Source of the DNA: an uncultured Megasphaera sp.
GTDB lineage: Bacteria > Bacillota > Negativicutes > Veillonellales > Megasphaeraceae
Length of the DNA: 10,941 bases
NCBI GenBank assembly: GCA_937895695.1
Contig: CALBLM010000332.1
Span: 1 to 10,941, forward strand
Direction of reading: 5' to 3'
Under the pieces are notes generated by a model, which was given only the letters and a program-made list of their open reading frames with translations, was not told the origin of the DNA and did not search any database. Every line of letters starts with the position of its first letter. Position 1 is the first letter of the stretch. Of this stretch, positions 7,801 through 10,941 are shown in pieces. The translations under genes and the position numbers were made by a program.

Positions 7801-8361
7801 GTTTCGTTCGGTTTCAGCAATTTTACGCAGCCCATCTTGTTTACGCCCTTTGTATCGACTGATACCGGCTACTTCTTCAAAAATAATGCGTCGTTCTTCG
7901 GGCTTACTATTGAGAATGCGGTCTACACGATTCTGGCCAATAACAGCCATCGAATCCTGCCCAATACCGGTCGATGCAAACAACATATGAATATCTTTGA
8001 GTCGACACGGTCGTTTATTAATATAAAATTCACTTTCACCGGAACGAAATAATCGGCGTGTCACAGCCACTTCTGAAAAATCCAAATCCAGTGCATGGTC
8101 ACTATTATCAAAGTACAGTGAGACTTCGGCTACTCCTTGGGGATGTCGTTTTTCCGTGCCGGCAAAAATAACGTCTTCTGCCTTCTGTCCGCGAAGCTGC
8201 CGAACATTTTGTTCCCCCATAACCCAACGGACAGCATCGGAAATATTGCTTTTACCGCTACCATTGGGGCCGACAATTGCTGTAATCCCCTTATCAAAGG
8301 TAAGCGTTGTTTTATCTGCAAAGGACTTAAATCCCCGCAGTTCCATTTTTAAAAGTTGCAA
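4807..8361 (-). CDS. smc: Chromosome partition/condensin protein SMC
   Basis: DNA-stimulated ATPase that, with ScpA and ScpB, compacts and helps segregate chromosomes. It has 1184 residues, essentially the Bacillus length. The N-terminal head carries Walker A GPNGSGKSN (31-39), the Arg of LRGQK (Arg57) and the Q-loop region GQNRVDRIL (142-150). The first coiled coil runs to about 510. The hinge, about 520-668, includes the Gly-rich FNAGGSLTGGS (657-667). The returning coil is notably Gln-rich. The C-terminal head has the ABC signature LSGGE (1087-1091) and Walker B CLVDEVD with D1115 and E1116. All catalytic motifs are intact and there is no frameshift. The start is a TTG at 8361: GAGGA lies 8 bases upstream, and MQLLKMELRGFKSF then matches the family in length up to the GFKSF motif. 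The internal ATG at 8346 has its nearest Shine-Dalgarno 15 bases away. Confidence 0.98.
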   Translation of the reverse strand: MQLLKMELRGFKSFADKTTLTFDKGITAIVGPNGSGKSNISDAVRWVMGEQNVRQLRGQKAEDVIFAGTEKRHPQGVAEVSLYFDNSDHALDLDFSEVAVTRRLFRSGESEFYINKRPCRLKDIHMLFASTGIGQDSMAVIGQNRVDRILNSKPEERRIIFEEVAGISRYKGRKQDGLRKIAETERNLERIQDMMSMLSERMEPLAAQSDKVKQFRALDNERISYEGTLTLQELRNNERLLSKAENYRFTAVAEQRRVENELANIEKQRQTVLQEMEKENETLRSLDAKALNAHNELDSMKSRQIAFVQRQETLKENETALQEETELLQKKQVQLEEQGVSLASQQKQKEAELQAAEKGLALTKALFGKAEAQAEEAAKALQDVTAANTERQQQLFVQQRDVEELRRRLQENSARYTEVQQTLEQQKNAWHQSDKRWQEQEKACQTLRQDAQHYELTAAAQRKMLQTCESAMEEAETTYRRLRGTVDALQQRIRVLESMEQEHEGVGRSVKTVLDAHAPWRSHICGIVGEVCQIPIPYATALDVALGAASRYVITETEETAKAAIAYLKERRAGRTTFLPLNTIKGRTRTHDEEQAVKEPGILGFANELITYDTVYQSVFMSLLGKTLIAETMEAGSATARKYHHRLRIVCLDGTQFNAGGSLTGGSMKAKESSLISRRVLLQELKEKAASQQIQMEKAIQTGKTKRHEVETARAAMEAAEEQKQHMTVELQKRTWQMTTTKKEAHQQQEAWQAADRQCESLLKVRAHIQAELLQKETDLSAITARPQADTDTLEEARRKAQEEAEACRKTLTDGQIHTATLREQVHHIEEQRKQQAQQQAQLQEDGNRLAMRKQDLQQRQQDTATMLTELAAKIAAKERETQTHDTAKEAFYQSREENFTRNQKLETAGKELRDTLQQCSARVHQADVQLEKYHGEIRRYDEMLTMQGLTKQEAMERRRDGSLKELHEKVQMLKQQIAALGQINPNAEEEYQNAVKQQQFYTTQCNDLRESRTKLEAIVAEIDEAMAKQFRQAFGEIGKHFQQIFSRLFGGGTAHVVLTDTQDILTAGVDILIQPPGKKQQSLTLLSGGERALTVIALLLAFLAYHPAPFCLVDEVDAALDEANVERMARYLKNYSGNTQFIVITHRRKTMEAANTLQGVTMEERGISRLLTVKVDELLQKGT

Positions 8362-8374
8362 TCCTTCATTCCTC
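8359..8374 (-). promoter_or_regulatory. Ribosome binding site and TTG start codon of smc
   Basis: On the minus strand GAGGA (8374-8370) is followed after 8 bases by TTG (8361-8359). A second AAGGA directly abuts the TTG and is too close to serve it. From this AAGGA to the in-frame ATG at 8346 is 15 bases, too far. The spacing therefore favours the TTG start, a weak initiator that would moderate SMC synthesis relative to its neighbours. Confidence 0.7.
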
Positions 8375-8387
8375 TTTCATGGACATC

Positions 8388-9077
8388 TTACAGCCAACTT
8401 GCTATAAGATGATAATATATAATAGGTATAAAAAGAGCCGGTAAATAATCGGCAACCTTTAACTTCGTAATTCCCAGCATATTCAAGGAAATAGCCAAGA
8501 TCATCACGCTGCCTACAGCGTTGAGTTCTCGGATAACATCGGTTGTCATCAGCGGCGATACCAAATGGGCCAATACATAAAAAAGGCCTTCATACGCCAT
8601 AATAATAATACATACCGGCAGCGTCCCCATACCATAAATAGCACCAAAAATAATCGACGCCACGCCATCGAGAACGGATTTAAAATACAGTAGCGAATAA
8701 TCTCCCAAAAGTGCAGCCTGTACAGGTCCCAAAATCGACATGGCTCCGACGACCTGTATAATCGTAACGGCAACAAATCCCTGGACAAATCGTGAATCGC
8801 CGCTGGCTCCTAATGTATTTTTTAACCATTCACCGCCTCGATGCATGCGTTCTTCCAACTGCAGCACCGTGCCAATCAGCGTTCCAATGGTCATGGATGC
8901 CAATACGAGTAATATATTTTCCGTCTTGACCGCTCCCTGTATACCCATGATGCAGACACACAAGGCAATGGCCGAAAACAAAGCCGTCGTTATCCGTTCC
9001 GGTATTCCCTTTTTCAGTACGACGCCCAATACGGCACCGATAAAGGCGGCTATCCCATTGATGAACACACCTACCAT
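8388..9077 (-). CDS. DUF554 family integral membrane protein (YqgA/YdfK type)
   Basis: A 229-residue multi-spanning membrane protein of unknown biochemical role. It begins MVGVFINGIAAFIGAVLGVVLKKGIPERI, closely resembling the start of the E. coli YqgA family, and has about six hydrophobic segments rich in Gly, Ala, Ile and Val spread over its whole length. The start at 9077 is set by AGGAGG (9093-9088), 10 bases upstream. An ATG at 9086 abuts this Shine-Dalgarno and is unlikely. The longer GTG-started frame beginning at 9155 would start upstream of the predicted transcript start near 9152, so it is rejected. It is the first gene of the operon with smc (26-base gap), and a strong promoter precedes it. 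Family membership is confident; function is not known, and co-transcription with smc need not mean a shared job. Confidence 0.9.
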   Translation of the reverse strand: MVGVFINGIAAFIGAVLGVVLKKGIPERITTALFSAIALCVCIMGIQGAVKTENILLVLASMTIGTLIGTVLQLEERMHRGGEWLKNTLGASGDSRFVQGFVAVTIIQVVGAMSILGPVQAALLGDYSLLYFKSVLDGVASIIFGAIYGMGTLPVCIIIMAYEGLFYVLAHLVSPLMTTDVIRELNAVGSVMILAISLNMLGITKLKVADYLPALFIPIIYYHLIASWL

Positions 9078-9158
9078 GCTTATCATTCCTCCTCTATATG
9101 CCGTATGATGCAGCCTATATTTCTTTGATTTACATGCTATGCTTGGTAAATACACTTT

Positions 9159-9186
9159 ATTATAGCAAATTCCTTTTATTTGTAAA
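9159..9186 (-). promoter_or_regulatory. Promoter of the DUF554-smc-ftsY-yhcH operon, extended -10 type
   Basis: On the minus strand TTTACA (9186-9181; 5 of 6 -35 positions) is followed after 16 bases by a perfect TATAAT (9164-9159). TGC immediately precedes the -10, giving an extended -10 element. Transcription should start near 9152, with a leader of about 75 bases before the DUF554 ATG. This is the only strong promoter I see for the four-gene operon. Confidence 0.75.
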
Positions 9187-9243
9187 AGATTTCTCAGAAA
9201 GCCGCTCCCGATAACACCCCATATGATGATACTTTACGATAAA

Positions 9244-9255
9244 TTTACATGTAAA
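9244..9255. promoter_or_regulatory. Perfect 12-bp palindrome upstream of corA, candidate operator
   Basis: TTTACATGTAAA reads the same on both strands and is flanked by CGAT (9237-9240) and ATCG (9257-9260), which extend the dyad imperfectly. It lies 23 bases before the corA -35 and about 60 bases upstream of the operon -35 on the other strand. A matching half, TTTACATG, occurs at 9129-9136 in the DUF554 leader and is followed by GTAAA at 9146-9150. The binding protein, if any, is unknown. Confidence 0.4.
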
Positions 9256-9278
9256 CATCGCAAAATTTCGTATTGCCC

Positions 9279-9307
9279 TTGACGGGACTCTCATTTATGC
9301 TTATATT
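9279..9307 (+). promoter_or_regulatory. Promoter of corA
   Basis: TTGACG (9279-9284) and TATATT (9302-9307) are separated by 17 bases; each box matches the sigma-70/sigma-A consensus at 5 of 6 positions. Transcription would start near 9314, leaving a leader of about 44 bases, too short for a metal-sensing riboswitch such as the M-box. GGAG at 9347-9350 sits 7 bases before the corA ATG. Confidence 0.75.
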
Positions 9308-9357
9308 AGAATTTAGGGTTACGCCCGCAAAAAACTAAGAGGAAACGGAGAAGCGGA

Positions 9358-10311
9358 ATGATTCAAGTTTACAAACACAGTAATGGCCATTTGGAAGACA
9401 ACATTTCCTTGGCTTCTGCCGAAAAAGGATCCTGGATTAACGTCGTAAATCCTGATTCAGAGGATTTACAGCTCGTATCCATGGTAACCGAAATCCCAAC
9501 TGACGTCCTGAAGACCGCACTGGATACAGAAGAACGTTCTCACGTTGAATTAGAAGATAATTATATATTTGTCGTCATCAATATTCCGATTATATTGGAA
9601 ACAGACAGCTACGACACACTGCCTTTGGGTATTTTTATTACACCGGATTTCATTGTTACCCTGTGTATTCAGGCAACCGAAGTAATGCGGGCATTTACAC
9701 AAAACAAATATCCCTTATTCTATACTTTTAAAAAAACACGATTCCTATTTCAAATTTTGTATCGCAGTGCGACGCTGTTTTTGCGTTACTTAATGCAAAT
9801 TAACCATCGTACCGACGATATTGAAGAAATTCTGCGTCACTCCATGCGCAATAAAGAATTCTTTATGCTTTTGGAATTACAGAAATCCTTAACCTATTTC
9901 ACCTCTGCCTTACGCAGTAACGGCATTGTAATGGAGCGGTTGATGCGATTACGGCGTAACACCGCTCTTCATCATCTGCTCAAAATGTATGAAGAAGATG
10001 AAGACCTATTGGAAGACGTCATTATTGAAAACAAACAGGCTATTGAAATGGTTGAAATGTACTCCAACATCCTCATGAGCATGTCCGATACCTTTGCGTC
10101 TATCATTTCCAACAACCTGAACTTAGTCATGAAATTCTTGGCATCCATTACGATTATCTTAGCCGTACCAACGATTATTTTCAGCTTATGGGGCGTCAAC
10201 GTTCCCGTTCCCTTCCAAGAAAACTCGATGGGATTTTTCTATATTGTCATTCTCGCCTTGATTTGCGCCCTTGCAGCTATTGCCATGCTGTGGCGAAAAG
10301 ACTTGTTTTAA
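9358..10311 (+). CDS. corA: CorA-family divalent metal ion transporter with GVN signature
   Basis: A 317-residue inner-membrane channel-like transporter, full length for the family, expected to form a pentamer. The soluble N-terminal part (about 1-235) is the cytoplasmic funnel, with a long acidic helix region around 205-235 (MYEEDEDLLEDVIIENKQ). Two membrane helices follow, about 255-277 and 290-311, and a short basic tail (WRKDLF) ends the protein. The signature after TM1 is LWGVNVPVPF, with G279-V280-N281 instead of the usual Gly-Met-Asn. In characterised CorA proteins GMN forms the pore mouth and selects Mg2+, while the zinc transporter ZntB has GIN. GVN homologues exist, but their ion is less certain, so Mg2+, Co2+ or Zn2+ transport all remain possible. 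The gene is monocistronic, with its own promoter and terminator. The gene symbol rests on family membership only. Confidence 0.93.
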   Translation: MIQVYKHSNGHLEDNISLASAEKGSWINVVNPDSEDLQLVSMVTEIPTDVLKTALDTEERSHVELEDNYIFVVINIPIILETDSYDTLPLGIFITPDFIVTLCIQATEVMRAFTQNKYPLFYTFKKTRFLFQILYRSATLFLRYLMQINHRTDDIEEILRHSMRNKEFFMLLELQKSLTYFTSALRSNGIVMERLMRLRRNTALHHLLKMYEEDEDLLEDVIIENKQAIEMVEMYSNILMSMSDTFASIISNNLNLVMKFLASITIILAVPTIIFSLWGVNVPVPFQENSMGFFYIVILALICALAAIAMLWRKDLF

Positions 10312-10336
10312 AGAAATCATAAATACAATATAAAAA

Positions 10337-10375
10337 CGCGTACCTTCCTTTTGATGGAAAGCACGCGCTTTTTTT
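10337..10375. terminator. Rho-independent terminator between convergent genes, probably bidirectional
   Basis: Arms 10337-10348 (CGCGTACCTTCC) and 10356-10367 (GGAAAGCACGCG) pair at 10 of 12 positions around a 7-base loop. Seven T residues follow at 10369-10375. On the other strand the hairpin is followed by five T residues (complement of 10332-10336). It begins 25 bases past the corA stop and lies 39 bases past the stop of the minus-strand gene ending at 10415, so it can end both transcripts. Confidence 0.85.
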
Positions 10376-10414
10376 ATGTAAAATGCAATGAAGAGTATCT
10401 GCCCGCCCTAGACA

Positions 10415-10941
10415 TTAAAACTCAATAGTTTCACCATCAGCAGGGATGAAAACTCTATGAGAGAACCCTTTTTCCTCAGCGTATTCTCTTAACTCTTTTC
10501 TGGAAACCATGACGTGATTTACCCCTTCCATATGAGTTGCTACAAATTGAGCATTGGGAGCTGCTTTTGTTGATTCCAAGAAATCTTCTTTGCTCATTAT
10601 TAAATATCTTCCATCAATAAGTTGCGCATTACCAGCATTTACGATTACAACGTCTGGATTGTATTGAGCAAATACGTTTTTTAACTCATCATACCAAACA
10701 GTATCCCCCATTACATATAATACTTTTTCATTTGCATGTTTAAACACAACACCACATGCTTCATCTGCAGTATGTAATTGACGGTATAACGCTAGTATTG
10801 AATCATCAGAGTAATGTTTAGCAGGCGTCTTTATTAACGTTATATCGCCAAACAAAGTTCCTTCTTTTTTTAAAACTTCTACATTCATAAATCCTGCTTC
10901 TTTTATTTGATTTGATTCATCTTTATTTTGAGCAAATATCA
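10415..10941 (-). CDS. Metallo-beta-lactamase-fold hydrolase, C-terminal part, cut by the right window edge
   Basis: Probably a hydrolase of the UlaG-like/Lactamase_B_2 group; the substrate is unknown. The frame is open from the TAA at 10417-10415 to the window end, giving 174 residues. Met at 10888 is internal: the residues before it (IFAQNKDESNQIKEAGF) continue the fold as in homologues, so the real start lies beyond the window. The missing 75-85 residues should hold the HxHxDH metal motif. Visible here are KHY (a likely position for a metal His), GDTVWYDE with the probable bridging Asp, NPDVVIVNAGNAQ, and THMEGVNH with a late His, followed by a basic helix (SRKELREYAEEKG) and a FIPADGETIEF tail. 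Its DNA is clearly more AT-rich than smc or corA (sampled 60-base lines 30-38% GC against about 52% in smc), which may mean a different origin. Confidence 0.85.
   Translation of the reverse strand, partial: IFAQNKDESNQIKEAGFMNVEVLKKEGTLFGDITLIKTPAKHYSDDSILALYRQLHTADEACGVVFKHANEKVLYVMGDTVWYDELKNVFAQYNPDVVIVNAGNAQLIDGRYLIMSKEDFLESTKAAPNAQFVATHMEGVNHVMVSRKELREYAEEKGFSHRVFIPADGETIEF

Noticed and set aside
9078..9155. Longer DUF554 protein starting at GTG 9155
   Set aside because: The GTG lies upstream of the predicted transcript start (about 9152) and the extra 26 residues do not match the family; AGGAGG places the start at 9077.
9308..9357. Metal-sensing riboswitch in the corA leader
   Set aside because: The predicted leader is only about 44 bases, too short for an M-box or similar element.
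10415..10888. Complete 157-residue protein starting at Met 10888
   Set aside because: The frame continues open to the window edge with residues that extend the metallo-beta-lactamase fold, so the Met is internal and the gene is partial.

Overview
The window looks like chromosomal core DNA from a diderm Firmicute of the Negativicutes. Megasphaera/Veillonella-type relatives fit best, but that placement is inference from protein style and I cannot confirm a genus. Two things point there. SMC and FtsY are adjacent and of Firmicute type (1184 residues, close to the Bacillus SMC length; a short FtsY). Yet a few hundred bases further on lies a Gram-negative style tripartite efflux set (a lipoprotein periplasmic adaptor plus an AcrB-type RND pump), which only makes sense in a cell with an outer membrane. 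There are no tRNA or rRNA genes, no CRISPR array and no insertion sequence.

Layout from left to right. (1) 1-3308, minus strand: an efflux operon read tetR > adaptor > RND pump. The pump runs off the left edge after 481 of about 1040 residues. The genes are tightly packed: tetR and the adaptor overlap by 17 bases, and the pump starts 14 bases after the adaptor. A promoter with an 8-bp direct repeat just downstream of it precedes tetR, which suggests a self-controlled operon. (2) 3386-9186, minus strand: a housekeeping operon read DUF554 membrane protein > smc > ftsY > YhcH-family cupin-like protein. The gaps are 26, 2 and 12 bases, and a very good extended -10 promoter lies at its head. smc starts with TTG, supported by Shine-Dalgarno spacing and by the family N-terminus. 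(3) 9078-9357: a 280-base divergent intergenic region holding that promoter, a perfect 12-bp palindrome and a near-consensus promoter for corA. (4) 9358-10311, plus strand: a CorA-family metal ion transporter with GVN in place of the usual GMN signature. (5) 10337-10375: a strong, apparently bidirectional terminator between convergent genes. (6) 10415 to the right edge, minus strand: the C-terminal 174 residues of a metallo-beta-lactamase-fold hydrolase. Its reading frame stays open to the window edge, and its DNA is visibly more AT-rich than its neighbours.

The two minus-strand operons are unrelated in function. One does chromosome organisation (SMC) and membrane protein targeting (FtsY); the other exports drugs or toxic metabolites. 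I see no convincing undescribed system here. The items most worth a second look are the GVN CorA and its palindrome, the DUF554-smc-ftsY-yhcH gene order, and the TetR-led efflux operon.
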